In this document: one piece after another, positions 1-7,324 of the stretch | Layout of the letters: each line of letters opens with the position of its first letter | Numbering within the stretch: the stretch's first letter is position 1 | Origin: Pseudomonadota bacterium | Lineage (GTDB): Bacteria; Pseudomonadota; Alphaproteobacteria; Sphingomonadales; Sphingomonadaceae | Direction of reading: 5' to 3' | Assembly (NCBI GenBank): GCA_023424095.1 | Contig: JAFAEG010000127.1 | Coordinates: 1-9,321, forward strand | DNA: 9,321 bases | Notes under the pieces: model-generated | Database searches by the model: none | Told to the model about the DNA's origin: nothing | The model's input: only the letters and a program-made list of their open reading frames with translations | Position numbers and translations under genes: made by a program

Positions 1-4
1 CCCC

Positions 5-16
5 CCCCCGCGGGGG
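5..16. terminator. GC palindrome 3' of csbD, possible weak terminator
   Basis: A perfect 12-base palindrome (five C, GC, five G) lies 19 bases past the csbD stop, at the window edge. As RNA it could form a short, very stable stem. On the csbD strand it is followed by a G run and not a T run, so it does not fit a canonical intrinsic terminator. Whatever lies beyond the window edge is unseen, so the role is uncertain. Confidence 0.25.
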
Positions 17-35
17 CGGGCGGCCGAACGTCGAA

Positions 36-203
36 TCAGAGGCTGTTGATCGCGCCCTTCACGGCGCCCTTCAGCTGCTGGCCCTTGCCCTTCAATTCCT
101 GGCCGGCACCCTCGGCGCGCGTGTCGGCGTCGCCGCTCTGCTGCTTCAGCTTGCCGGCCGCCTCGTTGAGATTGCCTTTCACCTTGTCGATGAGCTCGCC
201 CAT
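36..203 (-). CDS. CsbD family stress-response protein (55 aa)
   Basis: Reading the minus strand from the ATG at 203 to the TGA at 36-38 gives 55 residues starting MGELIDKVKGNLNEAAGKLK and ending GAINSL. This is the CsbD/YjbJ pattern: small, hydrophilic, rich in Lys, Gly, Ala and Gln, with a repeated 'K-G-x-x-x-x-A-x-G-K-x-K' style motif (residues 7-20) that recurs as GQELKGKGQQLKGAVKG (34-50). It has no signal peptide or membrane segment, so it should be cytosolic. CsbD proteins are abundant under general stress in many bacteria, but their biochemical role is unknown. The start has a good Shine-Dalgarno (AAGGAA, about 8 bases upstream). An EcfG-type promoter sits about 37-61 bases upstream of the start, which fits stress regulation. 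Full-length members are often 60-70 aa, so this is a short one. Confidence 0.85.
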   Translation of the reverse strand: MGELIDKVKGNLNEAAGKLKQQSGDADTRAEGAGQELKGKGQQLKGAVKGAINSL

Positions 204-239
204 GATGGGATTCCTTCAAGTGGTTGATGTTGGTGAAGA

Positions 240-264
240 AACGAGCGGCGGGCGACGGCGTTCC
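240..264 (-). promoter_or_regulatory. EcfG-type (general stress sigma factor) promoter for csbD
   Basis: On the minus strand, GGAAC (264-260) is followed by exactly 16 bases and then CGTT (243-240). This matches the alphaproteobacterial sigma-EcfG consensus GGAAC-N16/17-CGTT in every specified base. Transcription would begin near 233, leaving a leader of about 30 bases before the csbD start, which contains its Shine-Dalgarno. The match and spacing are seen directly. Use by EcfG is inferred from the consensus and from the stress-type gene it faces. Confidence 0.75.
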
Positions 265-295
265 GCGATCGCCGCATCGCCGTTAGAAAGAGATC

Positions 296-892
296 ATGGC
301 GCATGAGGCGATCATCGACCTGTACGAGCGGACCGCTGCGGCCTGGGATGCGGCGCGGCGTAGCCTGACCCCGCAGGAGCTTCCTCATATCGAAGCCTTC
401 GCCGATGCGCTGCCGGCGGGCGCGGCGGTGCTCGACATCGGCTGCGGCACGGGCGTTCCGGCGGAAATGCTAATTGGGCGTGGCCTGAAGGTGACGGGGG
501 TCGATTCGTCGCCTTCGCTGATCGCCCTGGGCCGCGCGCGCCTTCCCGATGCCGAATGGCTGGTCGCCGATATGCGCGCCCTCGCGCTCGGCCGCCGCTT
601 CGACGGTCTGCTCGCCTGGCACAGCTTCTTCCACCTCTGCCCGGACGACCAGCGGGCGATGTTCCCGATCTTCGCCCGCCATGCCGCACCGGGCGCGCTT
701 TTGATGTTCACCAGCGGCAGCGAGGCGGACGTGCGGATCGGCGAATGGCAGAACGAGCCGCTCTACCATGCCAGCCTCAGCCAGGCCGAATATCGGTCGC
801 TGCTGGCCGAATCAGGCTTCGCCGTTCTGCGCTTCACCGCCGGCGCGGGAGACCCGCCCGGCCCAACGGTCTGGCTGGCGCGCGCCCCCTAG
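296..892 (+). CDS. Class I SAM-dependent methyltransferase (198 aa)
   Basis: This is a small single-domain Rossmann-fold methyltransferase. The glycine-rich SAM loop (motif I) is VLDIGCGTG at residues 45-53. The acidic residue ending strand 2, expected to bind the SAM ribose, is D70 in VTGVD. A motif II-like acid occurs at D92 in VADMRAL, and the strand-4 region is FDGLLAWHSFFHLCPDD (102-118). After 'APGALLMF' (131-138) the chain ends in the usual beta-hairpin with GFAVLRF. The length is normal for the Methyltransf_11/25 type. The ATG at 296 is preceded by AGAAAGAG about 5 bases upstream. Its TAG stop shares CTAG with the stop of thiG on the opposite strand. There is no signal peptide, so it is cytosolic. 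The substrate cannot be told from sequence, and no neighbour suggests one. Confidence 0.85.
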   Translation: MAHEAIIDLYERTAAAWDAARRSLTPQELPHIEAFADALPAGAAVLDIGCGTGVPAEMLIGRGLKVTGVDSSPSLIALGRARLPDAEWLVADMRALALGRRFDGLLAWHSFFHLCPDDQRAMFPIFARHAAPGALLMFTSGSEADVRIGEWQNEPLYHASLSQAEYRSLLAESGFAVLRFTAGAGDPPGPTVWLARAP

Positions 893-1674
893 ATCAGACC
901 CGCGAGCGGGCTGCTGGGATCGGCATATTTGCGCTGGCCCATGCGCCCGGCACGATAAGCGAGCCGCCCGCTTTCCACCGCCAGCCGCATCGCGCGGGCC
1001 ATCAGGATCGGGTCCTTCGCCTCGGCGATGGCGGTGTTCATCAGCACGCCGTCGCAACCCAATTCCATCGCCACCGCCGCGTCGCTCGCCGTGCCGACGC
1101 CGGCATCGACCAACACCGGCACGCCGGCGCCTTCGACGATCAGGCGGATGGTGACGCGATTCTGGATGCCAAGGCCCGAACCGATCGGCGCGCCCAGCGG
1201 CATGATCGCGACCGCGCCGGCTTCCTCAAGCTGCTTCGCGGCAATGGGATCGTCGACGCAATAGACCATCGGCTTGAAGCCCTCGCGCACGAGCACCTCG
1301 GTCGCCTTCAGAGTCTCGCGCATGTCGGGATAGAGCGTCTTCGCCTCGCCCAGCACTTCCAGCTTCACCAGCTCCCAGCCGCCCGCCTCACGCGCCAGCC
1401 GCAGCGTGCGGATCGCGCTGTCGGCGTCGAAACAGCCGGCGGTGTTGGGCAGATAGGTGTAGCGCTTCGGATCGATATAATCGGTCAGCAAGGGCTGGCC
1501 CGGATCGGTGACGTTCACCCGCCGCACCGCGACGGTGACGATCTCCGCCCCCGAGGCCTCGACCGCAGCCGCGTTCTGCTCGAAATCCTTATATTTGCCG
1601 GTGCCGACGATCAGCCGCGAGCTGAAGGTCTGGCTGGCGACGGTCCATGTATCTGAAGATTCAAGCTGGCTCAT
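889..1674 (-). CDS. thiG: Thiazole synthase ThiG (261 aa)
   Basis: ThiG is a TIM-barrel enzyme. It condenses 1-deoxy-D-xylulose 5-phosphate, dehydroglycine and sulfur from ThiS thiocarboxylate into the thiazole phosphate of thiamin. The expected Schiff-base lysine is K104 in ELVKLEVLGE, with E106 beside it and D190 in VLVDAGVGT. Their spacing equals that of K96, E98 and D182 of the Bacillus subtilis enzyme. The phosphate-binding segments MPLGAPIGSG (158-167) and the C-terminal GVLMNTAIAEAKDP (209-222) are intact. The length is normal for the family. The ATG at 1674 follows a GAGAGAG purine stretch. ThiS lies upstream on the same strand, separated by 110 bases that hold a palindromic repeat. 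ThiC, ThiE, ThiD and the glycine oxidase or ThiH are not in the window. Confidence 0.97.
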   Translation of the reverse strand: MSQLESSDTWTVASQTFSSRLIVGTGKYKDFEQNAAAVEASGAEIVTVAVRRVNVTDPGQPLLTDYIDPKRYTYLPNTAGCFDADSAIRTLRLAREAGGWELVKLEVLGEAKTLYPDMRETLKATEVLVREGFKPMVYCVDDPIAAKQLEEAGAVAIMPLGAPIGSGLGIQNRVTIRLIVEGAGVPVLVDAGVGTASDAAVAMELGCDGVLMNTAIAEAKDPILMARAMRLAVESGRLAYRAGRMGQRKYADPSSPLAGLI

Positions 1675-1688
1675 TCACTCTCTCAAAA

Positions 1689-1777
1689 TCGTCGTGCCGG
1701 ACTTGATCCGGCATCCACCTGCCTTTCGGCGCCCGGTCAAGAAGAAGGTGGACCCCGGATCAAGTCCGGGGTGACGA
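1689..1777. repeat. Palindromic intergenic repeat (element A) between thiS and thiG
   Basis: Two 32-base arms (1689-1720 and 1746-1777) are inverted copies of each other around a 25-base spacer. They align without gaps and differ only at a few positions next to the shared core CCGGACTTGATCCGG. Each arm also folds by itself: GCCGGA-CTTGA-TCCGGC at 1696-1712, and a 7-bp stem CCCCGGA/TCCGGGG around TCAAG at 1753-1771. The architecture is that of a REP/BIME-like non-coding element. It fills nearly the whole thiS-thiG gap, so it would be transcribed within the thiSG message as a strong cruciform-type RNA hairpin. Confidence 0.9.
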
Positions 1778-1784
1778 GAACGGT

Positions 1785-2003
1785 TTAACCCCCGCCGACA
1801 AACGTCACGATCTCATAATCGTCGCCATCCGCGACCATCACGTCCGCCAGCGTCGAACGCGGCACGATTTCCAGATTGCGCTCCACCGCCACTTTCTCCG
1901 GCACCAGCCCGAGCTCCGCGACCAGTTCCGCGATGCTCGTACCGCCCGCCACGCGCCGATGCTGGCCATTCACCGTGACCGAAACTGTCCCGTCCGCGCT
2001 CAT
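1785..2003 (-). CDS. thiS: Sulfur carrier protein ThiS (72 aa)
   Basis: ThiS is a ubiquitin-fold sulfur carrier. Its C-terminal Gly-Gly is adenylated and converted to a thiocarboxylate that supplies sulfur to ThiG. The protein starts with a beta strand containing VTVNGQ (9-14), then TSIAELVAELGL (22-33), VAVERNLEIVPRS (38-50) and DDYEIVTFVGGG (61-72). It ends in the required di-glycine (here GGG). The length is in the normal 65-75 aa range. The ATG at 2003 is preceded by GAGG with a 5-base gap. It is the first gene of the thiSG pair and diverges from aroQ across 55 bases. No TPP riboswitch could fit in that space and I see none. Confidence 0.95.
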   Translation of the reverse strand: MSADGTVSVTVNGQHRRVAGGTSIAELVAELGLVPEKVAVERNLEIVPRSTLADVMVADGDDYEIVTFVGGG

Positions 2004-2019
2004 TCAGGCCTCACAACAA

Positions 2020-2048
2020 TTGCCGCTGTCTTCAAACAGCCATATAGG
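2020..2048 (+). promoter_or_regulatory. Candidate sigma-70-like promoter for aroQ-accB-accC
   Basis: TTGCCG (2020-2025) and TATAGG (2043-2048) are separated by 17 bases, immediately before the aroQ start at 2059. A small inverted repeat, GCTGT/ACAGC (2025-2029 and 2036-2040), lies in the spacer. If used, transcription would start only a few bases before the ATG, giving an almost leaderless message. Both hexamers are imperfect matches, so this is tentative. The 55-base gap must also hold the thiS promoter on the other strand. Confidence 0.3.
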
Positions 2049-2058
2049 ACCGCCCGCG

Positions 2059-2499
2059 ATGGCGACCGCCTCCCTCATCTATGTCCTGAACGGCCCAAAT
2101 CTCAACCTGCTCGGAACGCGGGAGCCCGAGATTTATGGGTCAGACTCGCTGGACGATATCGCCGCCCGCCTGACCGATCAGGCGGAGGAGCTCGAGATCG
2201 AACTGGATTTCCGCCAGTCCAATCACGAGGGCCACCTGATCGACTGGCTGCACGAGGCGCAGGCGCAGGGGGCGAAGGCCGTATTGCTGAATGCCGGCGG
2301 GCTGACCCACACGTCGGTCGCCCTGCACGATGCGGTGAAGGCGATCAACACGCCGGTGATCGAGGTCCATCTTTCCAATCCGCACGCGCGCGAGGCATTC
2401 CGGCACGTCAGCCTGATCGGCCGCGCCGCCATCGGCACAATCTCCGGCTTCGGCGCGACCAGCTATGCGCTGGCGCTGGACGCGGCCGCACGTCTCTGA
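2059..2499 (+). CDS. aroQ: Type II 3-dehydroquinate dehydratase AroQ (146 aa)
   Basis: AroQ dehydrates 3-dehydroquinate to 3-dehydroshikimate in the shikimate pathway. Its flavodoxin-like subunits assemble into dodecamers. The hallmark N-terminus NGPNLNLLGTREPEIYG (11-27) carries the lid residues R21 and Y26, equivalent to R19 and Y24 of the Mycobacterium tuberculosis enzyme. QSNHEG (53-58), LLNAGG (76-81) and EVHLSNPHAREAFR (102-115) follow, with E102 and H104 as the active-site Glu/His pair. The reading frame stays open upstream, but the ATG at 2059 gives the family's normal length and places the first beta strand correctly. AGGA lies about 9 bases before it. The stop is followed 13 bases later by accB, so aroQ is likely the first gene of an aroQ-accB-accC operon. 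Confidence 0.97.
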   Translation: MATASLIYVLNGPNLNLLGTREPEIYGSDSLDDIAARLTDQAEELEIELDFRQSNHEGHLIDWLHEAQAQGAKAVLLNAGGLTHTSVALHDAVKAINTPVIEVHLSNPHAREAFRHVSLIGRAAIGTISGFGATSYALALDAAARL

Positions 2500-2512
2500 C
2501 AGGGGAAATTGA

Positions 2513-2995
2513 ATGAGCGACGATAACGGTTCCGAGGGAGCCATGCGCGTCGACACCGATATGGTGAAGACGCTTGCCCAGTTGCTGAGCGAAAACGACC
2601 TCAGCGAAATCGAAGTCGAGGACGGCGACCGCCGGATCTCGGTGAAGCGAAAGATTCACGCGGCGCCCGTGGCCGCGCCCGCCTTCATGGCGGCGCCCGC
2701 GCCTGCGCCCGCTGCGGCTCCGGCCCCGACGGCCGCGCCTGCGGCGGCGGAAGGCCCGGCTGCCGGCTCCGTCCCCTCGCCGATGGTCGGCACCGTCTAC
2801 CTCTCGGCCGAGCCGGGTTCGAAGGCGTTCGTCAGCGTCGGCGACCGCGTCAATGAAGGCGACACGATCGTCATCATCGAAGCGATGAAGGTGATGAACC
2901 AGATCGCCGCGCCGCGCGCCGGCACGGTCACCGCCATCCTCGTCCAGAATGCCGAGCCGGTCGAATATGGCCAGCCGCTCGTGGTGATCGCCTAA
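2513..2995 (+). CDS. accB: Biotin carboxyl carrier protein of acetyl-CoA carboxylase, AccB (160 aa)
   Basis: AccB is the carrier subunit of acetyl-CoA carboxylase. Its biotin is carboxylated by AccC and passes CO2 to acetyl-CoA on the AccA/AccD carboxyltransferase, the first step of fatty acid synthesis. The N-terminal part (about 12-48) holds the usual MVKTLAQLLSENDLSEIEVE segment. A flexible Ala/Pro-rich linker spans about 50-84. The biotinyl domain starts at VPSPMVGTVY (87-96) and contains EAMKVMN (123-129), with K126 as the biotinylated lysine. The segment AEPGSKAFVSVGDRV (99-113) corresponds to the protruding 'thumb' typical of AccB. The ATG at 2513 has an AGGGGA Shine-Dalgarno. The gap to accC is 3 bases, implying coupled translation. 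Confidence 0.97.
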   Translation: MSDDNGSEGAMRVDTDMVKTLAQLLSENDLSEIEVEDGDRRISVKRKIHAAPVAAPAFMAAPAPAPAAAPAPTAAPAAAEGPAAGSVPSPMVGTVYLSAEPGSKAFVSVGDRVNEGDTIVIIEAMKVMNQIAAPRAGTVTAILVQNAEPVEYGQPLVVIA

Positions 2996-2998
2996 CTT

Positions 2999-4351
<1,353 letters not shown>

Positions 4352-4354
4352 GGG

Positions 4355-5617
4355 TCAGCGGCTTGCCGCGAATTCCTGCCTGACGCTGCGAATATCGGCG
4401 GGCCGCCAGCCCAAAGCTTCCGCCTCGGCCAGCATGGCCTCCGCCTCGCCGCGCCGTCCGGCCAACGCCAGGGCCTGCGCGAGCTTCAATTTGGCCTCGC
4501 CATAAGGCCGGGCCTGATGATTGCGGACGGCCAGGTCGAGCGCGCAGGCCGCGTCGGCCGAATCCAGGCAATGGTCGATGCCGTGGCCGTAGGCGGCCTC
4601 CGGGAACAGGGTCAGGCGGCGATCCCAGCCGGTCCGCGCCAGTGCCGTCCAGCGCCGCGCTTCGCCTTCATCCCCGCGCTGCCGCATCAGGCCGGCAATC
4701 GCGTCCATATATTCGGGATGATCGGTGCGCCGCACGACATCGCGAAGGATCGCCTCGGCTTCCGCCTCCTGCCCGGTCAGGGACAGGATTTCGGCGATAT
4801 GCTCCTGGATCAGCCAATGGCCGGGAAACAGCCGGTCGGCCTCGCGGAAGCGGGTCAGCGCCTCGTCCAGCCGGCCATTGGCGAGCTGGATCATGCCGCG
4901 CTGCAGGGCGATCTGCGCCCGCGCGCGATTGGTCGGCTGCTCCATCGTCGCCGCGACCCGAAGCATCGCCGCATCCGCCTCGGCCGGGCGGCCAGCGTGA
5001 GAATGATAGACCGCCATCCGGAAATCCGCTGACGCCGGGGCGAGCGCCGCCGCCTCTCGGTAGAAGGCCAGAGCGGCCGCGCTGTCGCCGCGATAGAGCG
5101 CAATGTCGCCGCGCATGCCCTTGATCTCCGCCTGCTCGTCGGCGCCGGGGGGCACGGCGTAGCGGTCGATCGCGTCCAGCATCCGCTCCGCTTCGCCCAG
5201 CCGGTGGAGCGAGAAAGCCAGAGTGGCGGCGGTGAGGTGCGGGCCGGTCCCCTCAGGCGCAGAGGCGAAGGCGCGGTCGAGCGCAGCCTTCGCGGCGGCG
5301 AAATCCTCATAATTGCCGGTCAGCTTGCCGCGCAGGATCAGCGCTCGCGCGAGCGCCTCCTCGAACAGCCACTCGCCACGCCGGGCCAGCGCATCGGCCG
5401 AATCCGTGCGCACTTCCAGATCGAGCCGGGCCAGCGCCTGATCGTAGCTCGTCGCCGTGCCGGTGATCAGCGTGCGCGCCTCGGCCGCGCTGGCATCGGC
5501 GGCCGGCGCGTCGCCGCGCAGCAGCCGTTCCAGCCCGAACACGCCCAGCAGCGCAACGCCCACGAGCAGCAGATTGCGCCCCAGCCGACGCGCTGCCGGG
5601 ACCGCCTCCCCGCTCAT
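4355..5617 (-). CDS. Membrane-anchored tetratricopeptide-repeat protein (420 aa)
   Basis: A single hydrophobic segment (about 15-29, NLLLVGVALLGVFGL) follows a short basic N-terminus, so the protein is probably anchored in the inner membrane with its bulk in the periplasm. The rest is helical and Ala/Glu/Arg-rich, with TPR-like helix pairs. The clearest are at about 166-196 (GDIALYRGDSAAALAFYREA region), 236-266 (LANGRLDEALTRFREADRLFP) and 375-405. No catalytic motif is visible, so a scaffolding or assembly role is the reasonable inference. The frame can be extended to a GTG at 5632, but the ATG at 5617 overlaps the upstream stop as ATGA, the arrangement of a coupled operon, so I use 5617. 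It is the last gene of the DUF4331-lipoprotein-TPR operon. Its stop is 3 bases from the accC stop, so the two genes converge with no space for a terminator between them. Confidence 0.85.
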   Translation of the reverse strand: MSGEAVPAARRLGRNLLLVGVALLGVFGLERLLRGDAPAADASAAEARTLITGTATSYDQALARLDLEVRTDSADALARRGEWLFEEALARALILRGKLTGNYEDFAAAKAALDRAFASAPEGTGPHLTAATLAFSLHRLGEAERMLDAIDRYAVPPGADEQAEIKGMRGDIALYRGDSAAALAFYREAAALAPASADFRMAVYHSHAGRPAEADAAMLRVAATMEQPTNRARAQIALQRGMIQLANGRLDEALTRFREADRLFPGHWLIQEHIAEILSLTGQEAEAEAILRDVVRRTDHPEYMDAIAGLMRQRGDEGEARRWTALARTGWDRRLTLFPEAAYGHGIDHCLDSADAACALDLAVRNHQARPYGEAKLKLAQALALAGRRGEAEAMLAEAEALGWRPADIRSVRQEFAASR

Positions 5618-6309
5618 ATCTTCGTGGCGCACAATTTCAGACCGAGCGCCTCCAGATCATCGCCCAGCGCGTTGAACAAAAGCACCAGACTGGCGCGGAA
5701 TTCCGGCACCCATTTGAAAGTGCCCTGGGCGTTGCCGGTCAGATCGTCCGCGGCGGAATCGCTGTTGAACGCGTCCTTGCGCGCCCCTGCGACCAGCGCG
5801 GTGGACAGCGCCGGAAAGCCCGTCCGGTCGACCTGCACATAGGCGCTTCGCGGATCCGTGCGGAAATTGAAGTTGACGCCGCCAGGCGCCTCGATCGGCG
5901 GATTGCCCTGCGGCAGCGCGAAATAGGGGAAGTTCGCCCGGAACGGCCGGTCGTTGGCCGGCGGATTGAGCGGCAGATTCACGAACGTGTCGATCGAATG
6001 GACTCTGAGATCGAGGAAAACGGCCGCCAGGATGCGGTCCGCGACGGGATCGGGCAAAGCCCGCCCGTTCGGGAAGGCCGACGGCAGCCGGAAATCGATG
6101 GTCAACACATCGGGCGTGACCAATTGCGCGACGTTCAGGCCGAGGCCGGTATCCTGCGTGAAGCAGGGCACGACGTCATAGCTGCCGGTCAGAGGCGGTG
6201 TCGGCGGCGGAACGACGATGACCGGATCGGACGAGGCCTCGCCACCACCGCCGCCGCAACCGGCAAGGGCGAGCGCGACCGAGGCGAGCAGAGCGTTGCG
6301 AAGCTTCAC
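5614..6309 (-). CDS. Lipoprotein with DUF4331-like motifs (231 aa)
   Basis: The N-terminus MKLRNALLASVALALAGC is a lipoprotein signal with lipobox LAGC, so C18 would be lipidated. A Gly/Pro-rich tether (19-41) follows. The folded part contains FPNGRALPDPVADRIL (79-94), ANDRPFRANFPYFALP (118-133) and VDRTGFPALSTAL (160-172). I recognise these three as resembling stretches of DUF4331-family proteins (function unknown). In the family as I remember it, the VDR-type segment precedes the PNGR-type segment, and here the order is reversed. Translation starts at GTG 6309: a strong GGAGG lies 6 bases upstream, and the GTGA overlaps the stop of the preceding gene. Its own stop overlaps the TPR start as ATGA. 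It is probably exported and lipid-anchored. No enzyme motif is visible. Confidence 0.8.
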   Translation of the reverse strand: MKLRNALLASVALALAGCGGGGGEASSDPVIVVPPPTPPLTGSYDVVPCFTQDTGLGLNVAQLVTPDVLTIDFRLPSAFPNGRALPDPVADRILAAVFLDLRVHSIDTFVNLPLNPPANDRPFRANFPYFALPQGNPPIEAPGGVNFNFRTDPRSAYVQVDRTGFPALSTALVAGARKDAFNSDSAADDLTGNAQGTFKWVPEFRASLVLLFNALGDDLEALGLKLCATKI

Positions 6310-6962
6310 AGCTGGCCTCCGATCCGCGCGGTATCGGACCAGACGTGCAGCCGGTTCGCGCCATTCTCCACCCGTGAGCGCGGCATCTGGATGATCACCG
6401 CGGTGATGTTCTTGGAATCGAAGAAACTGCGCTGATTGTTGAACAGGATGCGCCCTGCCTGCCGGCTTTCCCGAAGCCCTTGCGAATCGAAGAAGAAGGG
6501 ATCGTCGAACAGGCCAGCGCGCACGATGATGCCGTCCTGCTGCAAATCGGTCTCGACCGGCCCCTGAATGGTCACATTGCCGGGCAGGCCGGTCACCTGC
6601 ACGCCCGGCTTGTTGCCGTCGAAGCCGAAGCGGATCTGGATCGGGAATTCCGTCGTCCCGGCATTGCCGTCGTTGGAGACGTGCAGGGTGTAGAGCACGT
6701 CGCGGTCATAGGGCGCCGGCAGATTGGTCGCCGCCGGCCCGCCGAAAGTGACGGCAAAGACGATATTGTCGGCGTCGAAGAAGGCATAGACGTCGGCCAG
6801 GTCGGCAGCGATATCGGGGCGCGGATCGACCGCCGGGTCGGTGCGGGCGGGCGGATCGAGATGGTCGGCGGCCGGCGCTCCCATCGTCGCCAGCAATAGC
6901 GCTCCCGAGGCCAATGCCGCCAGCGGCAGGCCTGCGACCAGAGTTCGCTTCCACGCCACCAT
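6306..6962 (-). CDS. Secreted DUF4331-family protein, N-terminal-half type (218 aa)
   Basis: The protein begins MVAWKRTLVAGLPLAALASG with a hydrophobic core to about residue 27 and a likely signal-peptidase site near GAPAADH (28-34), so it should be periplasmic or secreted. The mature start ADHLDPPARTDPAVDPRPD (32-50), DLADVYAFFD (54-63), DVLYTLHVSNDGN (88-100), IQIRFGFDGN (108-117) and HVWSDTAR (206-213) match the first half of DUF4331 proteins, whose function is unknown. Full-length members are, as I recall, roughly 400-500 aa, so at 218 aa this resembles about half of one. The ATG at 6962 has AGGGGA 6 bases upstream. An upstream in-frame TTG at 7010 would add 16 residues before the signal sequence and is less likely. 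This is the first gene of the three-gene operon and ends in a 4-base overlap (GTGA) with the lipoprotein gene. Confidence 0.85.
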   Translation of the reverse strand: MVAWKRTLVAGLPLAALASGALLLATMGAPAADHLDPPARTDPAVDPRPDIAADLADVYAFFDADNIVFAVTFGGPAATNLPAPYDRDVLYTLHVSNDGNAGTTEFPIQIRFGFDGNKPGVQVTGLPGNVTIQGPVETDLQQDGIIVRAGLFDDPFFFDSQGLRESRQAGRILFNNQRSFFDSKNITAVIIQMPRSRVENGANRLHVWSDTARIGGQL

Positions 6963-7324
6963 GCCGGTCCCCTGAGTCGTTACCCGGCAAGCATATGCGG
7001 GTTCTCGCAAAAAAGAAGAGCGTTAACCCAACGGCTTCGCCCAGTGTCGTGCGACAAGAAGCGGGATTCCCACGACGTGAAGGCGATGAACAACGGCAAT
7101 CCCGCGCTGCTCCAAATCCCTCGCGCAATTCACCGGCCTTCATTCGGCCAAGTTCAGCCCGGGCCACTCCTAAAGTAACCGGTAAGTTCAGTAACTCGTC
7201 ACACGTCCGAAACGATTAATTGGTTAACAGACAAGGTCGCATTCCTGTCAGACGCATACTTGACTTAATTCGGCTTTGACATGAACCTCTCCGCACCGCG
7301 ACTCACCTCACAGGGAGCTTTATT
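6963..7324. other. 362-bp divergent intergenic region with candidate regulatory signals
   Basis: No convincing gene lies here. It separates the DUF4331 operon (minus strand) from the 105-aa gene (plus strand), so it should hold both promoters. It is AT-richer than its surroundings at 7180-7290. Visible signals are TTGACT (7260-7265) and TTGACA (7276-7281), which look like -35 elements without a convincing -10 at proper spacing. There are two TTAA blocks 4 bases apart (7216-7227), GANTC sites at 6974 and 7300, and an inverted repeat GCGGGATT/AATCCCGC (7061-7068 and 7098-7105). A tight hairpin TGTCG-TG-CGACA lies at 7045-7056. No EcfG match was found here. Confidence 0.5.

Noticed and set aside
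556..1656. A 366-codon plus-strand open frame over the methyltransferase and thiG
   Set aside because: It overlaps two well-supported genes out of frame and antisense, and its Arg/His-rich translation looks like a shadow of thiG codons.
1689..1777. CRISPR repeat or rho-independent terminator at element A
   Set aside because: There are only two inverted arms with no regular spacers, and no T run follows. A REP-like palindrome explains it better.
2004..2058. Possible TPP riboswitch ahead of thiS
   Set aside because: Only 55 bases separate thiS from the divergent aroQ gene, too little for a THI element, and none of its conserved blocks is visible.
6706..7167. A 153-codon minus-strand open frame extending into the divergent intergenic region
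   Set aside because: It runs out of frame over the DUF4331 gene, whose signal peptide and motifs are clear, and its product is Arg/Ser/Gly-rich without features.
6914..7219. A 101-codon plus-strand open frame in the intergenic region
   Set aside because: It starts inside the DUF4331 signal-peptide region on the opposite strand, has no clear Shine-Dalgarno, and its composition is unlike a folded protein.
7216..7227. CtrA binding site
   Set aside because: The two TTAA blocks are 4 bases apart, while the full CtrA site needs 7, so it is reported only as an unexplained motif.
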